A stretch of DNA of 59,191 nucleotides. Origin: an uncultured Pseudomonadota bacterium (lineage in GTDB: Bacteria; Pseudomonadota; Alphaproteobacteria; RF32; CAG-239). Position 1 is the first letter of the stretch. Each line of letters starts with the position of its first letter. The position numbers were made by a program, and so were the translations under genes. The stretch covers positions 1-59,191 of the forward strand of contig CASFJS010000017.1 of the NCBI GenBank assembly GCA_949295085.1. The letters run 5' to 3'. A model generated the notes under the pieces. It was given only the letters and a program-made list of their open reading frames with translations, was not told the DNA's origin and made no database searches. Of this stretch, positions 1-7,850 are shown one piece after another.

Positions 1-413
1 GGCGCCTCAGACAAACATATTGACAAGGCTTATCAATCTGACTCCGGCATTGCAAAACCTAATCGCTCGCATTCCCGGACCCTGTTAATTGTTCTTTGGA
101 TATGAGGCTATGTGCTTAAGGGAAGATCCTTCGCTGCGCTCAGGATGACGTATCCAAGTCATTCTGAGGAACAACAGCGACGAAGAATCTCATCTGTCAT
201 CGCCTGAGCGAATGTAGTGAGCGAGGTCAGCGATCTTCCGATTATGTTAAAACAGTTGAAGACCCCTTAGCCTCGGGAAGAATACTTCCCGAGGCGGGGT
301 GACATGGTTGGTTGCAGGAATGCTTGGCAAGGCGGCACGACAGTCTTTTTTTACCATCGCTTGTTTTCGTTTATTAAGCCAAACTTTAGCTCCGACATTT
401 TCCTTATTACAAT
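1..413. repeat. Dispersed palindromic repeat block, no gene
   Basis: No convincing gene lies here. Bases 1-108 are open in frame 1 up to a TGA at 106-108, so the tail of a gene entering from the left is possible but unproven. Bases 118-300 hold intergenic repeat modules: a CCTTCGCTGCGCTCAGG unit (near 128), a CATTCTGAGGA...CGACGAAGAATC unit (near 160-189), a TCGCCTGAGC...GCGAGGTCAGCGATC unit (near 200-237), and a perfect hairpin CCTCGGGAAG/CTTCCCGAGG (271-280/285-294) flanked by CCCTTAG and CGGGGTGACATGG. Related modules recur at 17030-17330 and 58800-59070. Confidence 0.7.
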
Positions 414-437
414 GAAAAACCCCGCAAAATGCGGGGC
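414..437 (-). terminator. Rho-independent terminator of the glycan-modification operon
   Basis: CCCCGC/GCGGGG hairpin with a 5-nt loop. Read on the minus strand it is followed by a run of T. It lies just beyond the stop codon of the deacetylase gene and ends the three-gene minus-strand operon. Confidence 0.8.
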
Positions 438-447
438 TTAAAGATTT

Positions 448-1284
448 TTAGCTAAATTCCTGTTCAATACTCTTATCCAACAGCGTTTCAAGCTCTTTTT
501 GGCGCCAGTCTTTTAAAATGTTGCGGTCAAAAACATCAGACAGATACTCGCGGTCAACCGAGGGCATACCGGGGTGAATACCAACCTCAACCGCCTGATA
601 GCCCTCCGGAACCTTAATGTTTTTGACCTTATCGCGCGAGATTTTGCAGGTGTTGATAATGCTGTAAAAATAAGTATCCGACTTGTATTTCCAGAGCAAT
701 TTATTGGCCGCGGCGCAAGAAATCAGCACCAGATTTTTAATCAACCCGCCGTCTTTGAGCCACTCGCAGCCTTGTGTTGATTTTATCGTCGACCACGGAT
801 TTTCATTAACAAAGCGCAGGCGGGGAATTTTATATTCCTGCTGTAATTCCAGAAAGGCCTTGAAAATGCCGGGTATCATATGAACATGACGGTGCGAGTC
901 AATATGCGTCAGCTTGAGGCCGGCTGCCAAAGCTTTTTCAATCTGCGCCTTGACCTCGATTTTGACCTGACGTTTGAGCTCTTGCGGGTGCAAAACGGAC
1001 AATAACGCCAGATTGACAAAACCATTGCAAAACTTGCCGCTGTTGTCCGTTAACATCGGAATACGATGACGTGATAAAACCGGATATTCGTTGGTTAAAA
1101 CCGCGTGCAGACCAATGTTCAAATCCGGCATTTCTTTGGCCAGTTCAATAGCCTGCGGCGCGTATTTCATATTAATCATAATGCTGGTTGAGTTCAAAAC
1201 GCCCTCTTTGTGTGCCTTGAGGATGGCCTGATTGACCCCGGGGGAAATACCGAAATCATCGGCATTAAAAATCTTTTTAAGCAT
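448..1284 (-). CDS. ChbG/YdjC-family carbohydrate deacetylase (NaxD/HpnK-like)
   Basis: About 278 residues. The N-terminus KKIFNADDFGISPGVN carries the family's metal-binding DD motif, and THIDSHRHVHMIPG supplies the HxxxH-type metal site, so the fold is the YdjC TIM-like barrel that removes N-acetyl groups from amino sugars. I chose the ATG at 1284 because it overlaps the preceding glycosyltransferase stop by 8 bp (ATGCTTAA) and matches the family start; a longer frame reaches 1383 but runs through that gene. It is last in an operon with a GT2 and a GT39 enzyme. In Francisella the same trio (FlmK, FlmF2, NaxD) puts deacetylated galactosamine on lipid A, so deacetylation of a polyprenyl-phosphate N-acetylhexosamine is the best guess. 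HpnK of hopanoid synthesis is a related alternative. The substrate is inferred. Confidence 0.88.
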   Translation of the reverse strand: MLKKIFNADDFGISPGVNQAILKAHKEGVLNSTSIMINMKYAPQAIELAKEMPDLNIGLHAVLTNEYPVLSRHRIPMLTDNSGKFCNGFVNLALLSVLHPQELKRQVKIEVKAQIEKALAAGLKLTHIDSHRHVHMIPGIFKAFLELQQEYKIPRLRFVNENPWSTIKSTQGCEWLKDGGLIKNLVLISCAAANKLLWKYKSDTYFYSIINTCKISRDKVKNIKVPEGYQAVEVGIHPGMPSVDREYLSDVFDRNILKDWRQKELETLLDKSIEQEFS

Positions 1285-2227
1285 TCTTGTCTTCTCCGTC
1301 TTTGTATTCGGCGATGTAGAGCGGACGTTTTTTAACCTCCATGTGGATTTTGCCGATATATTCGCCGATAATGCCCAAAACAATCAGCTGCACCGAGCCG
1401 ATAAACACAACCGTGGTCATAATCGTGGCATAGCCCGGCGTCGGGTGTTTCAAAACAAAATGCTCAATAATCACATAAAGCCCCAAAAGGCCGGAAATGC
1501 AAGCCGTCAACAGTCCGAGGTAAATCGACAGTCGCAGCGGTTTGGTCGAAAACTGAACAATGCTGTTTAAGGCCAGCGCCAAAGACTTGCGGAAATTATA
1601 CTTGGATGTGCCGGCAAAACGCTCGGGCGCGACAAAGTCTATCACCTTGACATTCTCATTGGGCATTGCCCAGGACAACAGCCCGCGGAACAGGCGGTCG
1701 TGCTCGCTAAACTTTTTCAAAAAATCAATATAACTGCGGTCAATCAGGCGGAAATCCGGCGTTTTGGCCGGAATTTTGGTGTCGGACAAAAAGTTGAGAA
1801 TCTTATAAAAAGCGGCGGCGCAGAAGTCATAAAACTTTGAGGTGGCCTGATTGTCAACCCGCTTGGTTAAGACAATCTCGGCGCCCTCCTGCCAGTATTT
1901 AACCATCTCTTTGATATAAACCGGCGGATGTTGCAGGTCGGCGTCCATAAAGATAACCGCGTCGCCTTTGGCATAATCCATGCCGGCGGTCATGGCAATC
2001 TCGTGGCCGAAGTTGCGCTTAAAATGTACAATGCGCACGTGCTTATCCTTTTGTTGCAGCTTGCGGCATTTGGCATAAGTGTCATCGGTTGAGCCGTCGT
2101 CAACAAAAATCAGCTCATAGCTTTTAAGCGGCAGGTCTTTCATGACCCTGACCAGTTCTTTGTGCAGTTCGTTGACGCTTTCGCCCTCGTTGAAAGCGGA
2201 TATGACCACGCTGACGCTGTCTTTCAT
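1277..2227 (-). CDS. Polyprenyl-phosphate glycosyltransferase, GT2 (ArnC/GtrB/FlmF2-like)
   Basis: 316 residues. The GT-A domain comes first: VVISAFNEGESV nucleotide-binding start, FVDDGSTDDT, and the MDADLQHPP metal-binding DxD region (residues about 95-103). KYNFRKSLALAL leads into two C-terminal transmembrane segments (about 228-252 and 262-286). This is the DPM1/ArnC/GtrB layout: the enzyme loads a sugar from a nucleotide donor onto undecaprenyl phosphate at the inner membrane. The start overlaps the upstream GT39 stop by 4 bp (ATGA), and its end overlaps the deacetylase start by 8 bp, so the three genes are translationally coupled. The sugar is not readable from sequence; the deacetylase neighbour suggests an N-acetylhexosamine. 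Confidence 0.9.
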   Translation of the reverse strand: MKDSVSVVISAFNEGESVNELHKELVRVMKDLPLKSYELIFVDDGSTDDTYAKCRKLQQKDKHVRIVHFKRNFGHEIAMTAGMDYAKGDAVIFMDADLQHPPVYIKEMVKYWQEGAEIVLTKRVDNQATSKFYDFCAAAFYKILNFLSDTKIPAKTPDFRLIDRSYIDFLKKFSEHDRLFRGLLSWAMPNENVKVIDFVAPERFAGTSKYNFRKSLALALNSIVQFSTKPLRLSIYLGLLTACISGLLGLYVIIEHFVLKHPTPGYATIMTTVVFIGSVQLIVLGIIGEYIGKIHMEVKKRPLYIAEYKDGEDKNA

Positions 2228-3645
2228 TTGTTTTCTCCCGCAATTTTGCCGTAATAAAGTTTGTATTCTTTGATTTGGCCCAAAATATTTTCGGCTTTTA
2301 GCAAATATACCTCAGGTTCGGGCAAATTTGCAAAGGTTTTTTGATAATTTTGATAAGCCCACAAATTTTCATCAACCACCAAAATACCCTTGGCCGCAAC
2401 ATCTTGCATATCAATCCACGGGTTATTTTTTGGCGACATCAGGAACAACACCGCCGGATGATTGGCGGCATAAACGCCGACGGTTGAGGCCAGCCAGACG
2501 CTGCCGCCGACATAAGCGGTATTCCCGCCGCCGACAGCAGCGGTAAAGTCCGCCGCATTGAGCTTAAACTTGGCGCTGTCGGTTAACAGACATTGCAGCA
2601 AAAAGGCAACCGCAAACAAGCCGAGCGCCGCGTAACAGGTCTTGAGCAACGGACGAAAGCTCTTGCGGATATCAAACGGCAGCCAGACAAAAAAGGCAAT
2701 ACCCAGCATATACATCACCGGTGAGCCCCACATGCTTTTGAGTTTGATGCCCAAAACCAGCGATATTGCCGCCATGACCAGCAAAGGCAAAACGCCGGCA
2801 AAAAAGATAAACACACGGTCGGTCCCGGCGACGGAGACGGTCTCTTTGGGGCTGCAGTGCCGCGCCAGCAACAACGCTATCAGCGCAAAGGCCGAAGTCA
2901 GCGCCTGAGCACCGATAAACTTGAACGGATAGATGAGATGCGCCAGACCAAAGGGATAAGTTTTGCCGCCGCCGGAACGTCCGAGAAAATAGTCAATAAC
3001 AAACCAATCGTGCTGCCACAGCCAGTAAATATGCGGCGCAACAACCGCCACGGCAACCGCCGCGGCAAGGTAAACTTTCCAAGACCTGAGGCGCGCCCTG
3101 CCCGCTTTGGTTAAAACCAGATAAGCGGCCAGACACAACAGTAGAATGCCGGAAACGTATTTGGTCAGAATGTTCAGACCGGCAAACAGGCCGAACAACA
3201 GCCAGTCCGTCAGGCGGTTGTCCTTAATACCGCGGTAGAAATGATATGTTGCCGCCGGCCACAACAGCAAGGCGATAATGTTGACGTTATATTCGGGCGT
3301 AACCAGACTGTAATAAGCGACACCCTCGAGAATCAGCGCGGCAATCAGCGCCTTTTGCTCCGGCAAAAACAAACGCGCCAGTTTATAAATATAGGCCAGA
3401 CCGCCGATAACCAACAACTGGCTCAGGACGTAAAGCGCAGCCGGCGACGATGTCAACTGATATATCCAATCCGCCAAAAGTCCGGACAAAGGCGGGTGTT
3501 TGTTGGTACCCCATTCGCCGATAAAGCCCCAGACCAGAGCCTCGGCGCTGTCCATCGGCAGATTGGGGCGCAAAAATATCGGCAAAATTGACCAGACAAG
3601 TAAATGGCACAACAGAAAAAGGCTTAACGTTTTGGCGGGTTTCAT
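2224..3645 (-). CDS. GT39 family membrane glycosyltransferase (ArnT/FlmK-like)
   Basis: About 473 residues, strongly hydrophobic in the first 370. The N-terminal loop RPNLPMDSAEALVWGFIGEW followed by GTNKHPPLSGL is the GT39/PMT_2 signature, with the acidic residue that contacts polyprenyl-phosphate sugar. Roughly ten or more transmembrane helices follow, then a soluble periplasmic C-terminus (about 380-473). I chose the ATG at 3645 over an upstream TTG (3651) because AAGGAG (3654-3659) lies 8 nt before it. The product should transfer the sugar made by the downstream GT2 onto lipid A or another periplasmic acceptor. The ArnT-ArnC-deacetylase-like order resembles polymyxin-resistance cassettes; the acceptor is inferred. 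Confidence 0.87.
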   Translation of the reverse strand: MKPAKTLSLFLLCHLLVWSILPIFLRPNLPMDSAEALVWGFIGEWGTNKHPPLSGLLADWIYQLTSSPAALYVLSQLLVIGGLAYIYKLARLFLPEQKALIAALILEGVAYYSLVTPEYNVNIIALLLWPAATYHFYRGIKDNRLTDWLLFGLFAGLNILTKYVSGILLLCLAAYLVLTKAGRARLRSWKVYLAAAVAVAVVAPHIYWLWQHDWFVIDYFLGRSGGGKTYPFGLAHLIYPFKFIGAQALTSAFALIALLLARHCSPKETVSVAGTDRVFIFFAGVLPLLVMAAISLVLGIKLKSMWGSPVMYMLGIAFFVWLPFDIRKSFRPLLKTCYAALGLFAVAFLLQCLLTDSAKFKLNAADFTAAVGGGNTAYVGGSVWLASTVGVYAANHPAVLFLMSPKNNPWIDMQDVAAKGILVVDENLWAYQNYQKTFANLPEPEVYLLKAENILGQIKEYKLYYGKIAGENK

Positions 3646-3693
3646 CGGCAAATCTCCTTACCCCGATATCATATAAGCTTGCGGCAATAAAGC

Positions 3694-3736
3694 AAGAAAA
3701 AAGGCACTCTTTTCAAATTAAAAAGAGTGCCCTTAA
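3694..3736 (-). terminator. Terminator of the outer-membrane protein gene
   Basis: Eleven-bp stem GGCACTCTTTT/AAAAGAGTGCC (3703-3713/3721-3731). On the minus strand it is followed by a T tract (the A run at 3696-3702). It separates the barrel gene (stop 3767) from the GT39 operon (start 3645), so the latter needs its own promoter in the remaining roughly 50 bp or depends on readthrough. Confidence 0.85.
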
Positions 3737-3766
3737 TTCAAATATTATTCTGAATTAATCTGAAAT

Positions 3767-4564
3767 TTAGAACAATACTTTGGCGTTCAAACCAACCGTG
3801 TAGTCGTATTTAACATCTTTGTCTTCCGGCAACAGGTTGTAGTCACCATACATACCAACGGTGAAGTTGTCGGTTACGAAGTAGTTAGCCGCCAACTGGA
3901 GGTACAGATCCTCGTTGTGATCATCGCCCTCACCATCATATTCGTCACCGAATTCATAACGCAAACCGCCATCAACCGAAGCTTTGCTCCAAGCTTTGTG
4001 AGCGCCGACAAACCAAGCATATCTCTGCTCGTTGTTGTCTCTGTCGATATCGGCATCAACCGAGAAAGAGGTGTACGGTGTGAAACCGCAGTCCATTTCA
4101 TAGCCCAACATTACATGAGCATTAACGCCCTTTCTCCAACGTTCGCTGGTTTCGTCATCCATTTTATCCTGACCATAGAAGCTCTGCGGATCATATGTCC
4201 AATAAGAAGCACCAACCTGTGTCAAAACTTTGCCGAAGTTGTGGTTGTATTTAACACCCAATTCATAATCAAAGTTATGATCGTTGTTCAGTCTTTCTTC
4301 TTTATCATAGTCGAAAGTATTTCCGATAGCACCAAATACGGCCAAATTATCGGTCAAACCGAAAGCCAACTGCTCACGGGCATACAAATCTTTTTCAGCG
4401 CCGCCATGTTCGCCTTCCATTTTTTCACGCGAAAACTGAACTTTGGTGTCGGACAGGAATTTGCCCTGTGTCGGCAAGAAGAACGGATTGGTAATATCTG
4501 CAGCAAAAGCAGAAGAAGTAAACATAACTGCCGCAGAAGCAAGCAACATAGTTCTAAATTTCAT
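3767..4564 (-). CDS. Outer-membrane beta-barrel protein of unknown cargo
   Basis: 265 residues. A Sec signal peptide is clear (MKFRTMLLASAAVMFTSSAFA, cleavage after AFA). The mature part alternates polar and aromatic residues in the manner of beta strands, with acidic and Asn-rich loops, and the C-terminus ends in VLF, the terminal Phe that BAM recognises. The length fits a 10-12 strand barrel. AAGGAG sits 8 nt before the ATG, and the gene is monocistronic, between its own terminator and a divergent intergenic region shared with dut. There is no plug or enzymatic motif, so I cannot name a substrate. A small structural porin or OmpW/OprG-like channel is possible. Confidence 0.8.
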   Translation of the reverse strand: MKFRTMLLASAAVMFTSSAFAADITNPFFLPTQGKFLSDTKVQFSREKMEGEHGGAEKDLYAREQLAFGLTDNLAVFGAIGNTFDYDKEERLNNDHNFDYELGVKYNHNFGKVLTQVGASYWTYDPQSFYGQDKMDDETSERWRKGVNAHVMLGYEMDCGFTPYTSFSVDADIDRDNNEQRYAWFVGAHKAWSKASVDGGLRYEFGDEYDGEGDDHNEDLYLQLAANYFVTDNFTVGMYGDYNLLPEDKDVKYDYTVGLNAKVLF

Positions 4565-4767
4565 AAAAAGTCTCCTTGTTTGTTAAATTTAACAATGCAG
4601 CCGTTTTCTGACTACGTTCAACAGACTATTGCAATTTTTAGTCGTTGCCAAATCACAAAATATTTCAAAATACTAATAAAGTATATTTTGGTATGTTTAT
4701 GTTTGGTATTGTCAGTTTAGTAATATCCGGTTAATATAAGGTTAACATCATTAAAACGGAGCATATT

Positions 4768-5214
4768 ATGCAACTAAAAGTAAAGTACTTGAACCCAAGC
4801 CTGCCGCCGCTTACCTCCAAAGACGGCGACAGCGGTTATGATATCCGCGCGGCAATTGACGAATCGTTTGTTGTTCCGGCAAAGAGCATTGCCTGCATTC
4901 CGGCGGGGATATGTTTGGAACTGACGGATTATCCGGTCGAAAACGGCTGGTCTGCCGAGATTCAAATCCGGCCGCGATCGGGTCTGACCAAAGACGGCGT
5001 TATCGCCCAGCTCGGCACGGTTGATGTATCTTACCGCGGCGAGATTAAAGTCAATATCATGAATTTTAATGACCATGCGGTTGAGATTAAACCGCTGGAG
5101 CGGATTGCGCAGATTGTGGTTTGTCCGGTCTATAAGCCGGAGGTATGCCCGGCGGAGGCTCTGACCGACACCGCGCGCGGCGGCAACGGTTTTGGTTCCA
5201 GCGGCACAAAATAG
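4768..5214 (+). CDS. dut: Deoxyuridine 5'-triphosphate nucleotidohydrolase (dUTPase)
   Basis: 148 residues, the usual length of a trimeric dUTPase, which converts dUTP to dUMP and PPi and so keeps uracil out of DNA. All five family motifs are visible in order: DSGYDIRA (1), RPRSGL (2), GTVDVSYRGEIKV (3), ERIAQIV (4) and the Gly-rich RGGNGFGSSG arm (5). The start has an ACGGAG ribosome-binding site. It is monocistronic, divergent from the outer-membrane protein gene and closed by a strong terminator. Confidence 0.97.
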   Translation: MQLKVKYLNPSLPPLTSKDGDSGYDIRAAIDESFVVPAKSIACIPAGICLELTDYPVENGWSAEIQIRPRSGLTKDGVIAQLGTVDVSYRGEIKVNIMNFNDHAVEIKPLERIAQIVVCPVYKPEVCPAEALTDTARGGNGFGSSGTK

Positions 5215-5251
5215 AAAAAGAAGCCCTGAGTAACTTCAGGGCTTCTTTTTT
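5215..5251. terminator. Bidirectional terminator between dut and the repeat-protein gene
   Basis: A long stem AAGAAGCCCTGA/TCAGGGCTTCTT with A runs on the left and T runs on the right, so it can work on both strands. It sits between the dut stop and the converging gene that ends at 5254. Confidence 0.9.
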
Positions 5252-5253
5252 GT

Positions 5254-6564
5254 TTACAAGAAAGTTCCGTAAGCTATCGGCGAAAGTTCGTAACTCTGGG
5301 GCTCATATCCGGAAGACTCCGTTGATGAACTTTGGCGATATACCGGTTCCTTTTTTTCTGCAGGTTCGGACAACACCTTTTCGGCTTCTGTTTCAGTCTG
5401 CGGTCGCGGCAGCCAGATATCAAGATAAGCCTCAAACTCCTCCGGATTATCACGGAAGAACAGATATGCCAAGGCTTTTATCGTCAGCTTATCGTTCTTA
5501 ATCCGTTGCATGACCTCATCATGACTGCCCTCTTCCATCAGTCGGATATCCGCCGCTTCTTTGTCTTTGTTCCCGTCGCAGACAGGAAACTCCGCACTCT
5601 GGTAATCCAGTTTTTGAAAACAAGCGGACAATGCTTCATAATCCAGAGGTTTGACCTCGAGCAGCTCTCGCCAGAAAGAATTAATCCGGCCGACCCGCGC
5701 CCGAATATACGCCATATTCAGCCGGTTGGAAGCTTTTTGTGCCAGCAGTCGTTCGGCATTACGATTCAAATAGCGGTGCCGGTTAATATAGCAGACCAAT
5801 TCGTCTTCCGAACGGTTTTCAAGCAATGCCGTATGGGCATCTTCCCATAAACCGTAACGCCCGACATAAGCTTTAAACTCCGGCTCTTTGACCGTCTGCA
5901 GCATTTTTATCTGCTGGGCAACCGGAAGCTCGTGACGGGTAATGAAAGCATAATACTCGGAAACATCGCCGCCGGTTTTCAGCCGCGCAAACATTTCATC
6001 CAGAAGCTCCGGCGCCAGACCGTGCCTGCTGATATGCGACCGGATCTCGTCCGGATTGCCGCGGCTTATCAACCTGCGCTGCTGAGCCGGCTGCAAACCA
6101 TGACGGGAAAGATAGGCAATAATCTCATTATGGTCGCCGCGGGTTAAAATAACATCCTGCCCCTTGGCGCCAAAACCGTGGTATGACAGATAAGCGTCTA
6201 TTTCCGCCTGATTGCCGCGAATGGCTATCATTTCCTGAATTTCTTCCGGTATGATATTATCGGTTGTCGGAGAGTGATGACACGCGGCACAACCATCGGT
6301 AAAACGTTTTGGCGGCGTCGCCTCGCCATAACGGCGGATCATATACATAATCTCTTCGTGATTGCCGCGATCCATTATCCGTTTGAGTTCTTCCGTCGGC
6401 AGTGTCTGTACTTTCCAATAGTTGCCGTGTCCGTAGTCACACTGACAATCCTGCCAGTATCCGCGCACGGTTTCCAGTGCTTTCATAATCTTTTCATGAA
6501 GCTGATTTTCGTGCCAAACGGCAGCTCCCTGAGCCACACATTCGTTGACTGTTGTCTTTTCCAT
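5254..6564 (-). CDS. Unknown alpha-solenoid protein with about ten 26-residue repeats
   Basis: 436 residues, no signal peptide or membrane segment. From about residue 55 to 370 it is built of 26-residue units, each a predicted helix pair: a turn R-G-N/D followed by xEIxxYxxRHGLxPxxQ. The clearest units are TRGDHNEIIAYLSRHGL, SRGNPDEIRSHISRHGL and IRGNQAEIDAYLSYHGF; units towards the C-terminus are more worn. A Cys/His patch lies near residues 40-48 (CQCDYGHGN) and another near 93-98 (CAACHH). The last 60 residues are Ser/Glu/Pro-rich and probably disordered. No Shine-Dalgarno sequence precedes the ATG; the leader is AT-rich. The repeat suggests protein-protein binding. I cannot assign a function. 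The gene at 12876 has similar helical architecture. Confidence 0.75.
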   Translation of the reverse strand: MEKTTVNECVAQGAAVWHENQLHEKIMKALETVRGYWQDCQCDYGHGNYWKVQTLPTEELKRIMDRGNHEEIMYMIRRYGEATPPKRFTDGCAACHHSPTTDNIIPEEIQEMIAIRGNQAEIDAYLSYHGFGAKGQDVILTRGDHNEIIAYLSRHGLQPAQQRRLISRGNPDEIRSHISRHGLAPELLDEMFARLKTGGDVSEYYAFITRHELPVAQQIKMLQTVKEPEFKAYVGRYGLWEDAHTALLENRSEDELVCYINRHRYLNRNAERLLAQKASNRLNMAYIRARVGRINSFWRELLEVKPLDYEALSACFQKLDYQSAEFPVCDGNKDKEAADIRLMEEGSHDEVMQRIKNDKLTIKALAYLFFRDNPEEFEAYLDIWLPRPQTETEAEKVLSEPAEKKEPVYRQSSSTESSGYEPQSYELSPIAYGTFL

Positions 6565-6765
6565 ATAAAAAAGATTTTGTGAGTTAATAATTAAATTTAA
6601 GTTGTTCTGACAATAAATTCATAATCATATTTTGTTATTTATGACACTAGCACTTTAAAACAATTTTTCAAGAGAATTCATTGCCGCAAAAAAAATCACC
6701 AACTTTATAAAAACACTTGCCAAAAGAAAAAAAGTATAATAAAAGGGAGGGCGAACTTGCCGGAT

Positions 6766-6841
<76 letters not shown>

Positions 6842-6851
6842 TTTAGTTTCC

Positions 6852-6887
6852 AAGGCTTTACGATAAATCGCAGAGCCTTATTTTTTT
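6852..6887 (+). terminator. Terminator of tRNA-Thr
   Basis: AAGGCT/AGCCTT stem (6852-6857/6874-6879) followed by seven T (6881-6887), 10 bp after the tRNA CCA end. Confidence 0.75.
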
Positions 6888-6961
6888 ACTCAAAAAATCA
6901 AATTTACCCCTAATTTTTGATATAAATTAATCACGGTAAATATAAAACTCAGGCTTCAAAT

Positions 6962-7077
6962 TCACCTTTCATGAAACTTTGCCCGGCCGGCATTGGCCAG
7001 CATATCAGCAAGGTTGTTTTCCATGGCGTGAGATTGATAAGCTGCTGCATGAACTGGAACTTTGCCCCCGTAAATAC
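6962..7077 (-). pseudogene. Possible 3' remnant of a protein gene
   Basis: On the minus strand one frame reads as ordinary coding sequence for about 38 codons (YGGKVPVHAAAYQSHAMEN... ending NAGRAKFHER and a stop at 6962-6964), with balanced codon use and no start. It abuts the end of the HigA-like gene. I take it as the worn 3' end of a lost gene next to the tRNA; chance cannot be excluded. Confidence 0.3.
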
Positions 7078-7398
7078 TTATTGAGAAGTTTCGTTTTTAA
7101 GTTCTTTTATAGCAAGACGGACTCCAAGGGCGTGCAGCGCCTTATAAATGGTTTCAAAGCGGGGTTTTACATCTCCGTTTAAGGATTTGTAAAGACTTGC
7201 GCGGCCGACACCCATTTTTTGAGCTAATTCGTTCATGCCACGAGCACGGGCAACGTCGTTGATTGCTCTTATGATATGTTCAGGGTCTTCGCTTTCCAAA
7301 CTGAGCTCAAGATATTCTTTAATATCCTCCTCAGAAGTTAAATAATCCGCAACATCAAATCTGCTTAATTTGCAATCATTTTCGGTTATTTCAGACAT
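7078..7398 (-). CDS. higA: HigA/HI1420-type antitoxin, Xre family
   Basis: 106 residues. The N-terminal segment SRFDVADYLTSEEDIKEYLE is the toxin-contacting region typical of 'addiction module antidote' proteins. It is followed by a helix-turn-helix domain (MNELAQKMGVGRASLYKSL, about residues 55-73) and the family tail RFETIYKALHALGVRLAI. In this family the antitoxin binds the HigB/RelE-like ribosome-dependent RNase and also represses the operon. It overlaps the toxin frame by 13 bp, the usual toxin-first order. Because the toxin frame is broken here, this may be an orphan antitoxin. Confidence 0.9.
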   Translation of the reverse strand: MSEITENDCKLSRFDVADYLTSEEDIKEYLELSLESEDPEHIIRAINDVARARGMNELAQKMGVGRASLYKSLNGDVKPRFETIYKALHALGVRLAIKELKNETSQ

Positions 7399-7680
7399 CT
7401 TTTTAACTCCTTTGCTTTTTCAATATCCTTGTTTTGGGTGGACTTGTCGCCGCCGCAAAGCAGGACAATGACAACATCACCTTGCTGGCAAAAATACAGG
7501 CGATAGCCGGGACCATAGTGTATACGCGCCTCCGAAACACCCTCACCAACGGGTTTAACATCTCCCAAATTTCCGCCTATCATGCCATTAATACGGTCAA
7601 GTATACGTATTTTTGCGTGCCGGTCTTTTAATTTATCTAACCATTTGTCAAAGCGTTCGGTTTTTTACAATCGTAAACAT
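7386..7680 (-). pseudogene. higB: HigB/RelE-type toxin gene with a +1 frameshift in an A6 tract
   Basis: The expected start is the ATG at 7678-7680, preceded by AAGGA (5' of the gene). It reads M-F-T-I-V-K and then, after GTAAAAAACC, goes out of frame and stops within ten codons. Removing one A of the six (7661-7666) restores V-K-TERFDKWLDKLKDRH... joined to NLGDVKPVGEGVSEARIHY-GPGYRLYF, which is the complete family sequence of about 97 residues. The catalytic core after the lesion (RIHYGPGYRLYF, VVIVLLCGGDKSTQ) is intact. The lesion may be real inactivation, slippage-dependent expression, or an assembly error; a shorter frame starting at 7583 lacks the first third of the toxin. Confidence 0.88.
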
Positions 7681-7850
7681 ATTTGTCCTTTCTTTATATA
7701 AGATTGTATCCTACAGGAAACAAGAAGTCAAGAGGTCTCTTTAAAATTTATTGCCGTTTCCCTGTTTTCTAATGCTTTTTTTGGCTCAAACAGTAAATGA
7801 ATATCTAAAACGGCGATGTGGCGCTTGTCGGTTATTGGTGAATATGTCTT

